Source: Burkholderia sp. WAC0059 (GTDB taxonomy: Bacteria; Pseudomonadota; Gammaproteobacteria; Burkholderiales; Burkholderiaceae). Taken from it: a stretch of DNA of 64,000 bases. The position numbers and the translations under genes are program-made. Shown here in pieces: positions 28,225 to 38,825 of the stretch. Every line of letters begins with the position of its first letter. Positions within the stretch are counted from its first letter, which is position 1. Location of the stretch: positions 1 through 64,000 of the forward strand of contig NZ_PNEO01000004.1 of assembly GCF_002870125.1 (NCBI RefSeq). The letters are read 5' to 3'. Under the pieces are notes generated by a model. That model made no database searches and was not told the origin of the DNA. It worked only from the letters and a program-made list of their open reading frames with translations.

Positions 28225-28545
28225 GCAGGGCCCGGTCGGCCGCATCCGGCCGCGATGGTCGGCACGGATCTGCGCTACGCGGCCACGACGATCGCCACGA
28301 CGGTGTTTGCTGCTGCTCTTACCCGGCGCGCATCGTCGGCTCCGGCGTCGCCCACGCCGTGCCGCTTACGCCGCTGGCGGACACGGGCCACTTGCCTGCG
28401 CGGGTCGATCGACTGGGCGATGCGGCTGTCGCTGCTTTGCGGATCGCTGCCTGGCATCGCGGTCGGCAGTCTACTGTCCTCGCGCAGCGCCCGAGGCGCT
28501 GCTGCGCAATCTGCTCGCGGCCACGCCGACGCGCGGCGGCTGTCC
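28225..28545 (+). pseudogene. Decayed TauE/SafE-family membrane permease
   Basis: Three plus-strand frames hold consecutive pieces of a TauE/SafE sulfite/sulfonate-exporter-like permease. In order these are HPAAMVGTDLRYAA (the N-terminal loop motif), CLLLLLPGAHRRL, IVGSGVAHAVPLT, IDWAMRLSLLCGSLPG with IAVGSLLSSR, and APEALLRNLLAAT. The pieces shift frame at least three times, and the segment between the first two motifs is missing, so the gene (normally about 250 residues) is dead. The intact gene cannot be reconstructed here. Confidence 0.65.
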
Positions 28546-28611
28546 GCCTGACGCGAAGGAGCGACGAACGACGTCGCGCCCATCCAGGGCGGCGGGCCGA
28601 TGGAACGGCGG

Positions 28612-28857
28612 TTAGCGGAAAAACCGGCAGTTGAGGTCCGTCTCGAACTCGCGCAGCCAGCGGCCGCAGCCGTCCATCCGGTACGCCTGGGCCCAGCCGC
28701 CGCGACGCACGATCACGAGCGGGCCGTGCTCCGGATCGGCGGGGTCGTCCTCGCCCGTCACCTCGAAGTGGGCCGGCGCGAAGCCGTGGCGCGCGCAGGC
28801 CAGCTCGAAGGCGGCCCGATCGCCGAGCGGCAGATCGGTGTAAGTCAGGCTGTTCAT
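28612..28857 (-). CDS. Small conserved hypothetical protein
   Basis: An 81-residue soluble protein, MNSLTYTDLPLGDRAAFELA at the start. The acidic centre (EVTGEDDPADPEHGP) and the LVIVRRGGWAQAYRMDG stretch look like genuine coding sequence. I do not recognise a family. It is divergent from the TAXI-like gene, with a 320-base gap. Confidence 0.55.
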   Translation of the reverse strand: MNSLTYTDLPLGDRAAFELACARHGFAPAHFEVTGEDDPADPEHGPLVIVRRGGWAQAYRMDGCGRWLREFETDLNCRFFR

Positions 28858-29178
28858 CTTCGTCCATCCGTCAGGCGCCGCGGCCCGGCACCCGCCCGAG
28901 AGCGGGCCGGGCTGCGGCAGGTTCGCCGATTTTCACCGTATACCCTCGTATACCCCCTTTTTCGCGAAATCTGTGTGTCAGTGCGCACACGCGTTGTGCA
29001 GCCCAGTCCCGGCACGCCGCCCGCTCAATCTCATGTACCATCGGCGCACGGATAATCCGTCGACGCAGCGGCACTTTCCCGGCGATGTTCCGCCCTGTTC
29101 CAGCACCTTCCCGGGACGACGTCCGCGCCGTCCCTCCGACCCCGAACGCATCGAGCCCGCTTGCCCCGTTCACCGTCG
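28858..29178. other. Divergent intergenic region with paired GTATAC sites
   Basis: About 320 bases without a gene. Two palindromes GTATAC at 28938-28943 and 28948-28953 sit ten bases apart (one helical turn) in an AT-richer stretch, and could be a regulator site between the divergent genes. No -35/-10 pair was assigned. Confidence 0.45.
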
Positions 29179-30735
29179 ATGAAGCCACGCACCGGCCGCA
29201 AACCGCCTCCCCGCATCGTCGCGCGCTTCGTGGCGATTTCGTGGCGCGACCTGGCGATGTCCTTCGGTCCGATCCTGCTCGCGAGCATCGCGGCGCTCTG
29301 GCTCGCGGTGCGGCTCATCCAGCCCGCGCCGCCCGACTCGCTTACGATCAGCGCCGGCCCGCGGGGCAGCACCTTCTGGAACGCCGCGCAGCAGTACAAG
29401 ACCATCCTCGCGCGCAACGGCATCACGCTGCGCGTGCTCGAATCCGAAGGCTCCGCGCAGAACCTCGAGCGCCTCGCCGATCCGTCGAGCCGCGTCGATG
29501 CGGCCTTCGTCCAGGACGGCCTCGCAAACCACGTGCCCGACGGGCTCGTCTCGCTCGGCAGCGTCGCGTACGTGCCGCTCGCCGTGTTCTACCGCGGGCC
29601 GGCCATCACGCGCCTCTCGCAGTTCGCCGGCGAGAAGCTCGCGATCGGCGCGCCGGGCAGCGGCACGCGCGCGCTTGCGCTCGTGCTGCTCGACGCGAAC
29701 GGCATCGCGCCCGGCGGCGCGACGCAACTGCTGCCGCTCTCGGGCGACGAGGCCGCGAAGGCACTCACCGACGGCCGCGTCGACGCCGCGTTCCTGACGG
29801 GCGACTCCGCCCAGCCTCCCGTGATCAGCCGGCTCTACCGGACGCCGGGCGTGCGCCTCTTCGACTTCGCCCAAGCCGAGGCGTACGCGCGGCGCTTTCC
29901 GTACCTCACCGCGATCAGCCTGCCGATGGGCGCGCTCGACCTCGGCCGCAACCTGCCGGCCACAGACATCCGCATGATCGCGCCGACCGAGGAGCTCGTC
30001 GCGCGCGACTCGCTGCATCCGGCGCTCTCGGACCTCCTGATCGAAGCCGCCCAGGAAGTGCACGGCAAGGCGTCGCTGCTCCAGCGCGCGGGCGAATTTC
30101 CGGCGCTGCGCGGGGAGGACTTCCCGATCAGCGACGACGCTGCGCGCTACTACAAGTCGGGCAAGAGCTTCCTGTACCGCGTGCTGCCGTTCTGGCTCGC
30201 GAGTCTCGCCGACCGCCTGCTCGTCCTGCTGGTGCCGGTCGTGGTCGTGCTGATACCGGGGCTGCGGCTCGTGCCCTCGCTCTATGCCTGGCGGGTCAAG
30301 TCGCGCATCTACCGCCGCTACGGCGCGCTGATCGGCATCGAGCGCGAGGCGCTGAACGAGAACGGCGAAGCCCGCGCCACGGCGTCCGAGCCCGAACGCC
30401 GCGCGTTGCTGCGCAGGCTCGACGCGATCGAAAAATCGGTGAACAGCCTGAAAATGCCGCTCGCCTATGCGGGCCAGTTCTACGTGCTGCGCGAGCACAT
30501 CGGCTTCGTGCGCGCGCGGCTGCTCGGCGCGCAGGCCGGCAACGACGCGAACGATGACGATGACGACGACGGCGACACCGGCCGCGGCGGACCGGGCGTC
30601 ACCGTCCCGGATGCCGCCGATGCCGCTGATACCACCGATGCCGGGTGCGGCAAGGCGCAAGCGGGCGACGCGTCCGCCCCGGCGCCGCGGGCCGCCGGCG
30701 CGTCCGGCCGGCCCAGGACGCCGCGCGACGGATGA
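29179..30735 (+). CDS. TAXI-type solute-binding protein with C-terminal membrane anchor
   Basis: A 518-residue protein starting MKPRTGRKPPPRIVARFVA. An N-terminal hydrophobic segment (about 20-45, SFGPILLASIAALWLAVRLI) is followed by a TAXI (TRAP-associated extracytoplasmic immunogenic) binding domain: SLTISAGPRGSTFWNAAQQY and ISLPMGALDLGRNLPA. Near residue 335-365 is a second long hydrophobic stretch (LLVLLVPVVVVLIPGLRLVP), then a basic, probably cytoplasmic part and a low-complexity acidic tail with a run of Asp (DDDDDDGD). No DctQM permease genes are adjacent. Anchored TAXI proteins of this form occur in some proteobacteria with unknown partners. It is not a standard secreted TRAP binding protein. 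Confidence 0.75.
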   Translation: MKPRTGRKPPPRIVARFVAISWRDLAMSFGPILLASIAALWLAVRLIQPAPPDSLTISAGPRGSTFWNAAQQYKTILARNGITLRVLESEGSAQNLERLADPSSRVDAAFVQDGLANHVPDGLVSLGSVAYVPLAVFYRGPAITRLSQFAGEKLAIGAPGSGTRALALVLLDANGIAPGGATQLLPLSGDEAAKALTDGRVDAAFLTGDSAQPPVISRLYRTPGVRLFDFAQAEAYARRFPYLTAISLPMGALDLGRNLPATDIRMIAPTEELVARDSLHPALSDLLIEAAQEVHGKASLLQRAGEFPALRGEDFPISDDAARYYKSGKSFLYRVLPFWLASLADRLLVLLVPVVVVLIPGLRLVPSLYAWRVKSRIYRRYGALIGIEREALNENGEARATASEPERRALLRRLDAIEKSVNSLKMPLAYAGQFYVLREHIGFVRARLLGAQAGNDANDDDDDDGDTGRGGPGVTVPDAADAADTTDAGCGKAQAGDASAPAPRAAGASGRPRTPRDG

Positions 30736-30884
30736 GCGCGCCGCGCGGGCCCGCGCGTTGCGTCACGCGCGGACGGTACACTGCCACGGCAGACGCGTCG
30801 GCAACGCCCGTTGCCCTGACGTCGGCATCCATTCGACGGGCCGCGGCCGACGCGACCCGCATAAAAGCAACCCGGGAGGAAAGC

Positions 30885-31535
30885 ATGGTCAGCGGCATCG
30901 ACGCCAGCCAGCCCATCTGGTTCTACGACTTCGTTTCGCCGTTCTCGTATCTGCTGCTCGAACAGCACGGCAAGTGGCCCGCCATCGACTTCGACATGCG
31001 GCCCGTGCTGCTGACCGACCTCTACCGCCACTGGGGCCAGCCGACCTCGCAGACCGTGCCCGCCAAGCGGATCTTCACCTACCGGCACGCGCTCTTTCGC
31101 GCGGAGCAGCTCGGCATTCCGTTCAGGATGCCGGGCGCGCATCCGTTCGATTCGATCCGGCCGATGCTGCTCGCCATCGCCTCGGGCAACGACCCGGCCT
31201 GCGTGCGGGAAATCTTCCGCTTCATCTGGCGCGAAGGCCGCGATCCGTCGGACGACGAGGGCTTCGAGGCGCTCTGCGAGCGCGTGGGCCTGCCGCACGG
31301 CGCCTCGCTGATCGAGCAGGAAGGCGTGCGCGCGCAACTGCGCCGCAACACGTCCGACGCGATCGCGCTCGGCGTGTTCGGCGTGCCGACGTTCTGGCTG
31401 AACCGCCAGCTATTCTGGGGCGAGGACGCGCTGCCGATGGTGCTGTACTGCGCCCGCACCCCGAACTGGCTCGATTCGGCCGAGGTCAGGCGCATCAGCG
31501 CGCTGCCCGCGGGCATGCCCGTTTCGGGTCGATGA
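30885..31535 (+). CDS. DsbA-family isomerase (2-hydroxychromene-2-carboxylate isomerase-like)
   Basis: A 216-residue thioredoxin-fold protein of the kappa-GST/HCCA isomerase group. It has [20 protein letters not shown] at the start, with SPFSY in place of a CxxC, so glutathione or another thiol may be the cofactor. The conserved [19 protein letters not shown] stretch is near the C-terminus. The ATG at 30885 follows GGGAGGA. The family isomerises hydroxychromene carboxylates in naphthalene breakdown, but many members have other roles, and no aromatic genes are nearby. Confidence 0.85.
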   Translation: MVSGIDASQPIWFYDFVSPFSYLLLEQHGKWPAIDFDMRPVLLTDLYRHWGQPTSQTVPAKRIFTYRHALFRAEQLGIPFRMPGAHPFDSIRPMLLAIASGNDPACVREIFRFIWREGRDPSDDEGFEALCERVGLPHGASLIEQEGVRAQLRRNTSDAIALGVFGVPTFWLNRQLFWGEDALPMVLYCARTPNWLDSAEVRRISALPAGMPVSGR

Positions 31536-31647
31536 CGCCGGGCAACCAGGCGACCGGGGCGGCCGGCGAATTGATTCAGCGGCTGCATGCGAACCGGTTC
31601 CATGTAACAATTGCCGCTTTCGTGCAGTTCTCCACGTCAGTTTTTCC

Positions 31648-32856
31648 ATGTCCGCCGATTTAGCGCCGCCGCGCAGCGAGTTCGCCACGACCGTCCAGAT
31701 TCTCCCGGTCGTTTTCTTCACCTTCCTCTGCTATCTGACCATCGGCCTTCCGCTCGCGGTGCTGCCCGGCTACGTGCACGCGGACCTCGGCTACAGCGCC
31801 GTGCTGGCCGGCGGCGCCATCAGCGTGCAGTACGTCGCCACGCTCCTCTCGCGGCAGTTCGCGGGCCGCAGCGCCGACACGCTCGGCCCGAAGAAAACCG
31901 TCTCGATCGGTCTCATCGGCTGCGGCGTGAGCGGCGTGTTCCTGTTTCTCACCGTCCTGCTCGGGCACTGGCACGCGCTGAGCCTCGTCCTGCTGGTGCT
32001 GAGCCGCCTCGCGCTCGGCTTCGGCGAAAGCCTGTGCGGCACCGGCGCGATTCTCTGGGGCATCGGCCGGATCGGCACGTCCCACAACGCGCGCGTCATC
32101 TCGTGGAACGGCATTGCGACCTACAGCGCGCTCGCCATCGGCGCGCCGCTCGGCGTCGAACTCTCGCACTTCGTCGGCTATTGGGTGCTCGGCATCGTGG
32201 TGATCGCGCTCGCCGCGCTCGGCTACTACCTCGCGCGGCCGATCGCGCCCGTGCCCGTCGTGCACGGCGAGCGCATGTCGTACGGCAGCGTGTTCACGCG
32301 CGTGCTGCCGCACGGCATCGGCCTCGCGCTGGGCTCGGCCGGCTTCGGCTCGATCGCCACGTTCATCACGCTCTACTACGCCTCGCGACACTGGTCCAAC
32401 GCGGCGCTCTCGCTGACGCTGTTCGGGCTCATGTTCATCGGCGCGCGGCTCGTGTTCTCGAACACGATCAAGACCTACGGCGGCTTCCGCGTGGCGATCG
32501 CGTCGTTTTCCTGCGAATGCGCGGGCCTCGTACTGCTCTGGCTCGCACCGACACCGCATCTGGCCATGGCGGGCGCGGCGCTGACGGGCTTCGGCTTCGC
32601 GCTCGTGTTCCCGGCGCTCGGCGTGGAGGCCGTCGGCCTCGTGCCGCCGGCGAGCCGAGGCGCGGCGCTGTCCGCGTACTCGGTGTTCCTCGACCTCTCG
32701 CTCGGCGTGACCGGCCCGCTCGCCGGCTATATCGCGGGGGCATTCGGCTACGCCTCGGTCTACTTCTTCGCCGCGCTGGCCGCGGCGGCGGCCATCGGGC
32801 TCTCGACGCTGCTGTACCGGCGCAGCCAGCGCGTCCCGCAGGCCCCGGCGGCCTGA
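31648..32856 (+). CDS. MFS transporter (YhhS/YfcJ family)
   Basis: A 402-residue 12-helix permease. It starts [20 protein letters not shown]. The loop motif [17 protein letters not shown] fits the MFS A-motif, and the [21 protein letters not shown] start of helix 1 is typical of YhhS/YfcJ-like exporters. It probably exports small molecules; substrate unknown. It ends 11 bases before the 8-bp tandem repeat, which may affect transcript ends. Confidence 0.87.
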   Translation: MSADLAPPRSEFATTVQILPVVFFTFLCYLTIGLPLAVLPGYVHADLGYSAVLAGGAISVQYVATLLSRQFAGRSADTLGPKKTVSIGLIGCGVSGVFLFLTVLLGHWHALSLVLLVLSRLALGFGESLCGTGAILWGIGRIGTSHNARVISWNGIATYSALAIGAPLGVELSHFVGYWVLGIVVIALAALGYYLARPIAPVPVVHGERMSYGSVFTRVLPHGIGLALGSAGFGSIATFITLYYASRHWSNAALSLTLFGLMFIGARLVFSNTIKTYGGFRVAIASFSCECAGLVLLWLAPTPHLAMAGAALTGFGFALVFPALGVEAVGLVPPASRGAALSAYSVFLDLSLGVTGPLAGYIAGAFGYASVYFFAALAAAAAIGLSTLLYRRSQRVPQAPAA

Positions 32857-32864
32857 GGCCTGAG

Positions 32865-33013
<149 letters not shown>

Positions 33014-33047
33014 CAGCGCGAGACCGGCGACGGCCCGCGCGGTTCCC

Positions 33048-34700
33048 CTAACCGTCGATCGGCCGGGCCGACCGATCCGCCCCCTCGGCGGCCTCCCCGG
33101 CCGCCGGCCGCGCGTCGGCGCCGACGGTCTGCCGGCCCGCCGTCCCGTACCAGTGCGCGAACTCGGCCGCCGGCATCGGCCGCCCGATCAGATAGCCCTG
33201 AATGAGCGTCACGCCCCGCTCGCGCAGATAGTCGAACTGCGCGGGCGTCTCCACGCCCTCGGCCACGAGCGCGACGCCGAGCCGATGCGCGAGGCCGATG
33301 ATCGTGTCGAGAATCGGCGCGTCGCCGTGCTCGGGATCGATGGCGCGCACGAAGCCCTGGTCCACCTTCAGGTAATCGAACGGGAATTTCTGCAGATACG
33401 ACAGCGAGCAGTAGCCGGTGCCGAAGTCGTCGATGGCGACGCGCGCGCCCTCGGCGCGCAGCGTATCGAGATTCTCTCGCGCGCGGACGGCGTTCTCGAC
33501 GAGACTGCGCTCGGTGATCTCGATCACCACGAGCGGCTGTCGCGCGGCCACGTCGGCCATGAACGCGTGGATGTCGGGCACGAGGCTGTCGCCCGACAGA
33601 TGCTCGGCCGCGACGTTGAGCCCGAGATGGAACCCCGGCTCGAACACCCAGCGCCGGAAATCGTCCGCCACGAGCCGTAGCAGATGACGCGTGAGCGGCA
33701 CGATCGCGTGCCCCTCCTCGGCGCTCGCGATGAAGGCGTCGGGCGGCACGGCGCCCTTGTCGGGCCGGTTCCAGCGCAGCAGCGCCTCCGCGCCCTCGCA
33801 GCGGCCGGCCGGGATGCTGTAGAGCGGCTGATAGACGACGTGCAGTTCGCCGCGGTGCATGGCCCTGAGCAGTTGCTCGCGCGGCGACTGGCGGTCCTGC
33901 TGCGCCTGCTGCACGCGATAGGCGAGCCACATGAGCACGCCCGAGAGCAGCGCGGCGAACGGCAGGAACTGCAGCAGGATCTCGCCCCACGTCCGGAACA
34001 CGAGCTGGTGCGCCCCGAACACGCGCACGTCGACGACCGTGCCCGACGCCTCCGTCTTCCCGGCGAACAGCGGGACGCTCCGAGGCCGGCTCGCCTCGGG
34101 CATGCCGCCCTGCAGCGCGATGCCGTCGCCGACGCGCAGCTCGATGCGGTACGCGTTGAGCGGCGCGATCGCCGAGAGCAGATCGAGCAGGTACTGGCCT
34201 TCGACGACGGCCGCCACGCTGCGTCCGTTCGGGGCCGGCTCGCCGACGAGCAACGCGGCGCGCTGCGGCCGGAGCGGCGTGCCGCGCACCATCCGGACCC
34301 AGAGCCCCGCCGGCCGGCTCGTCGGAAACCCTTCGTAGTCGGCCAGCGCGAGGTTCACGGCGCCGCTGACCGACGAGCAGTAGATGTGATCGCCGTCGAT
34401 CAGCAGCATCGAGCGCAGGTACGGCTCGACGGCGCCCTTGCGGCGCAGCGCCGGCAGGACCTGACCGCAGGTCTGCGTCGTGAGCGGGACCAGCTCGGCC
34501 GCCGTTTCACGCGCTTGCGCGAGCACAGTCTCGACCTGATTGCGCACAGCGTGAGCGGCCAGCTCCGCCCCGTCGCGCAGCTCGTGCAGGGCCTCGCGCC
34601 AGCCGAAGCCGAGCGCCACCACGATCGGCACGAGCGCGACGAGGATCGGCGCCAGATGGCGCCGCCAGCACTTCGGGGTTTCCGTTTCGGCTCCGGACAA
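33048..34700 (-). CDS. c-di-GMP phosphodiesterase with CSS and EAL domains
   Basis: An inner-membrane phosphodiesterase of 550 residues. TM1 is about 15-37, a periplasmic CSS-motif domain follows (IYCSSVSG, cysteine about 108), TM2 is about 241-262, and the cytoplasmic EAL domain starts near 282. The EAL (305-307, GAEALLRW), EITERSLVE, DDFGTGYCSL (424-433) and EGVET motifs are intact, so it should cleave c-di-GMP to pGpG. In E. coli relatives the CSS domain responds to periplasmic thiol state (DsbA/DsbB). I chose TTG at 34700 because GGGAG lies seven bases before it. An ATG at 34814 would give 588 residues with an unlikely leader. The DGC gene lies just upstream. Confidence 0.88.
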   Translation of the reverse strand: MSGAETETPKCWRRHLAPILVALVPIVVALGFGWREALHELRDGAELAAHAVRNQVETVLAQARETAAELVPLTTQTCGQVLPALRRKGAVEPYLRSMLLIDGDHIYCSSVSGAVNLALADYEGFPTSRPAGLWVRMVRGTPLRPQRAALLVGEPAPNGRSVAAVVEGQYLLDLLSAIAPLNAYRIELRVGDGIALQGGMPEASRPRSVPLFAGKTEASGTVVDVRVFGAHQLVFRTWGEILLQFLPFAALLSGVLMWLAYRVQQAQQDRQSPREQLLRAMHRGELHVVYQPLYSIPAGRCEGAEALLRWNRPDKGAVPPDAFIASAEEGHAIVPLTRHLLRLVADDFRRWVFEPGFHLGLNVAAEHLSGDSLVPDIHAFMADVAARQPLVVIEITERSLVENAVRARENLDTLRAEGARVAIDDFGTGYCSLSYLQKFPFDYLKVDQGFVRAIDPEHGDAPILDTIIGLAHRLGVALVAEGVETPAQFDYLRERGVTLIQGYLIGRPMPAAEFAHWYGTAGRQTVGADARPAAGEAAEGADRSARPIDG

Positions 34701-34863
34701 CGCCTCTCTCCCTTGCGACGACGGCCGCGCAGCGGCGGGACCGCGAATCCGCGGCACGATCGGCCAGAGGCCGACGAACGTCCCCCCAACCGGCGAACGC
34801 TGGCCGGCAACCATAAGCCGGCAACCATAGCCAGCAACGACGGGCCGGCGCTGCCGGCCGGGG

Positions 34864-36471
<1,608 letters not shown>

Positions 36472-36962
36472 GACCGGTCGTCGGATTCGCGAACGAGGCA
36501 AGCGAAAGGGCGTCCCGCGGCTTCGGCTTCGGGACACGGCGCCGGCGCGGCCTGCCTGCGCCGCGCGAATGCCTGCGTTCGATCCTAGCAGAGTGCGCCG
36601 CCGTCCGCCCTCGGGCGGCAACCCGCGCATGCCTTGCGCATCGGCCCGACACGCCTCTCGTGCCGGCAAGGGTTCCGGACCGGCCATGCCCCGGGGAAAC
36701 CACTATGCCGCCGGCGCGCGGCCGGCCCGATTGTCGTGCTGTCCTGACGAACGACCGCCGCCTCGCGCGTCCTCTGCCCGTCTCGACCGATTAAGGGGAA
36801 ATACCGTGTGCCGGGCGCGTCACGGCCGTTGTCATTGCGCCGGACTATCCCTATGATTTTCTTCCGGCGACCGTCATCGGCCGGTCCGACCCGACCCGCC
36901 GGACCGGCCGGCGCGACGCCGCCGTCCACGGACCATCCGCCCCCGACCCGCCGGAGCCCGCC
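36472..36962. other. Divergent intergenic region, about 490 bases
   Basis: No gene supported on either strand. It separates the minus-strand cyclase from the plus-strand lactate dehydrogenase and presumably holds both promoters. I could not assign -35/-10 elements with confidence. Confidence 0.5.
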
Positions 36963-37961
36963 ATGCGCATCGTCCTCTTCAGCAGCCGCCAGTACGACCA
37001 GGACACCTTCACCGAAGCGAACGCGGCGTTCGGCTTCGAGCTGCACTTCCAGGAGGCCCATCTCGACGCCGACACCGCCATCCTCGCGCGCGGGTTCGAC
37101 GTCGTGTGCCCGTTCGTGAACGACGCGCTCGACGCCGGCGTGCTCGAACAGCTACACCAGGGCGGCGCGAAATTCATCGCGCTGCGCTCGGCGGGCTTCA
37201 ATCACGTCGATCTCGCGGCGGCCGCGCGCCTGAAGCTGCCCGTGGTGCGCGTGCCGGCCTACTCGCCGCACGCGGTGGCCGAGCACGCGGTCGGCATGAT
37301 CCTCGCGCTGAACCGCCGTCTGCCGCGCGCCGTCGCGCGCACGCGCGAAGGCGACTTCTCGCTGCAGGGGCTGCTCGGTTTCGATCTGCACGGACGGACC
37401 GTCGGCGTCGTCGGTACCGGCATGATCGGCCGGACCTTCGCACGCATCATGGCGGGCTTCGGCATGCGCGTGCTCGCCTACGATCCGGGCCCGCCGGCGC
37501 CCGAGCTCGTCGCGCTCGGCGCCGGGTACGTGCCGCTCGACACGCTGCTCGCGAACGCCGACGTCGTGAGCCTGCACTGCCCGCTCGTGCCGGCCACGCA
37601 TCACCTCATCAACCGGCACACGCTCGCGCGCATGAAGCGCGGCGCCATGCTCATCAACACGGGCCGCGGCGGGCTCGTGGAAAGCAACGCGCTCATCGGC
37701 GCGCTCAAGAGCGGCCAGCTCGGCCACCTGGGGCTCGACGTCTACGAGGAGGAAAGCGGCCTCTTCTTCGAGGACCATTCCGACCTGCCGCTGCAGGACG
37801 ACGTGCTCGCGCGGCTGCTGATGTTCCCGAACGTGATCGTGACCGCGCACCAGGCGTTCTTCACGCGCGAGGCGATGAACGAGATCGCGCGCACGACGCT
37901 CGATAACGTGACGGCCTGGCGCGACGGCGCCCCGCGCAACCTGGTTCAGCCGCCGGAATGA
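36963..37961 (+). CDS. ldhA: D-lactate dehydrogenase (fermentative type)
   Basis: A 332-residue NAD-dependent D-2-hydroxyacid dehydrogenase that interconverts pyruvate and D-lactate. GTGMIG (151-156) binds NAD. The catalytic residues are R235, E264 and H296. The stretch [13 protein letters not shown] (261-273) is typical of LdhA of E. coli type. The last 16 bases overlap the end of the convergent gene at 37946. The symbol is by resemblance. Confidence 0.85.
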   Translation: MRIVLFSSRQYDQDTFTEANAAFGFELHFQEAHLDADTAILARGFDVVCPFVNDALDAGVLEQLHQGGAKFIALRSAGFNHVDLAAAARLKLPVVRVPAYSPHAVAEHAVGMILALNRRLPRAVARTREGDFSLQGLLGFDLHGRTVGVVGTGMIGRTFARIMAGFGMRVLAYDPGPPAPELVALGAGYVPLDTLLANADVVSLHCPLVPATHHLINRHTLARMKRGAMLINTGRGGLVESNALIGALKSGQLGHLGLDVYEEESGLFFEDHSDLPLQDDVLARLLMFPNVIVTAHQAFFTREAMNEIARTTLDNVTAWRDGAPRNLVQPPE

Positions 37962-38503
37962 ACGGGGCGCGCGACCGCGCCGACCAGCGCCGGACCCGCG
38001 CCGCAGACCTCGCGCAGCAATCGGGCCTCGCGCTCGTGAACCTCGACGGGCAACCAGCGCGCGCCCGCGTGGGCCAGATAGCGGGCGCGATGCTGGCCGT
38101 TGCGGAACCCGACCACCCCCTCGCGGCTCAGGCCGAGCCAGCCGAACAGCCCCGCCGAGCGGCGCGTCCTGACCGTCACGTAGGGCATCTCGGGCACGCG
38201 CTCGTTGTCGGGATCGAGAAACTCGCGGATGCCGCGTATCTTGCCGGCATGCCAGTCGCTGACGGGCTTGAGGACGTAGTCGGTGTCGTCGCGGTCGGCG
38301 CAGACGAGCAGCCTGCGCGTATCGACGAGCACGACCTCGTGACGTACGCCGTCGGTCGCGAACACGCGCCGCAGGCGCACGTGGTCGTAGCCCGCGTGGC
38401 TGTCGAGCGGCACGATCCACAGCGGCCCGGCCGCGGCCGGCGGCGGGCTGTTCGAGGCGGGCGTGGACATGGTCTCGGACGGATGGCTGAAAACGGTCTG
38501 CAT
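37946..38503 (-). CDS. Hypothetical protein, ParB/sulfiredoxin-like (plasmid fertility-inhibition type)
   Basis: A 185-residue soluble protein. Its start is uncertain: ATG at 38503 or at 38470 (MSTPASNS), neither with a good Shine-Dalgarno sequence. The core has [37 protein letters not shown] and [14 protein letters not shown]. The last motif resembles the ParB/Srx-type nucleotide-binding fold, and the whole resembles what is annotated in Burkholderia as a plasmid fertility-inhibition factor family protein. Function in the chromosome is unknown. Its end overlaps that of ldhA by 16 bases. Confidence 0.6.
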   Translation of the reverse strand: MQTVFSHPSETMSTPASNSPPPAAAGPLWIVPLDSHAGYDHVRLRRVFATDGVRHEVVLVDTRRLLVCADRDDTDYVLKPVSDWHAGKIRGIREFLDPDNERVPEMPYVTVRTRRSAGLFGWLGLSREGVVGFRNGQHRARYLAHAGARWLPVEVHEREARLLREVCGAGPALVGAVARPVHSGG

Positions 38504-38825
38504 GACCGTGAAGGATAAAAAAAGCCGCTACGCTACGGACGATCCGTGAATATTTTGTGACAAATCCGCGGCGACGGGGTCTCCTGCTCTTTCCTGCTCC
38601 TTCGTCCCTCGCAATCAGTATATCGACGCTTTTTACGGACCTCGCGCCGCGTACCGGGACCGGCTTTTTCAGGCCGCCCCGCCCCTGCCGCCGCTCCCGG
38701 CCTTCCGGTATTTCGGCGCGCAGGTACGCTTAGGTACAATCGCTCACCCGTTCCCGGCCGACGCCCCCTGTCCGGCCTCGCGCAACACCCGGTTTCGACA
38801 CCCTGTTTTTCCAGAGCATCCCGCC
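38504..38825. other. Divergent intergenic region, about 320 bases
   Basis: No gene seen. It presumably contains the promoters of the minus-strand hypothetical gene and of the MFS gene at 38826. TACAAT at 38735-38740 is a weak rightward -10 candidate. Confidence 0.4.
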
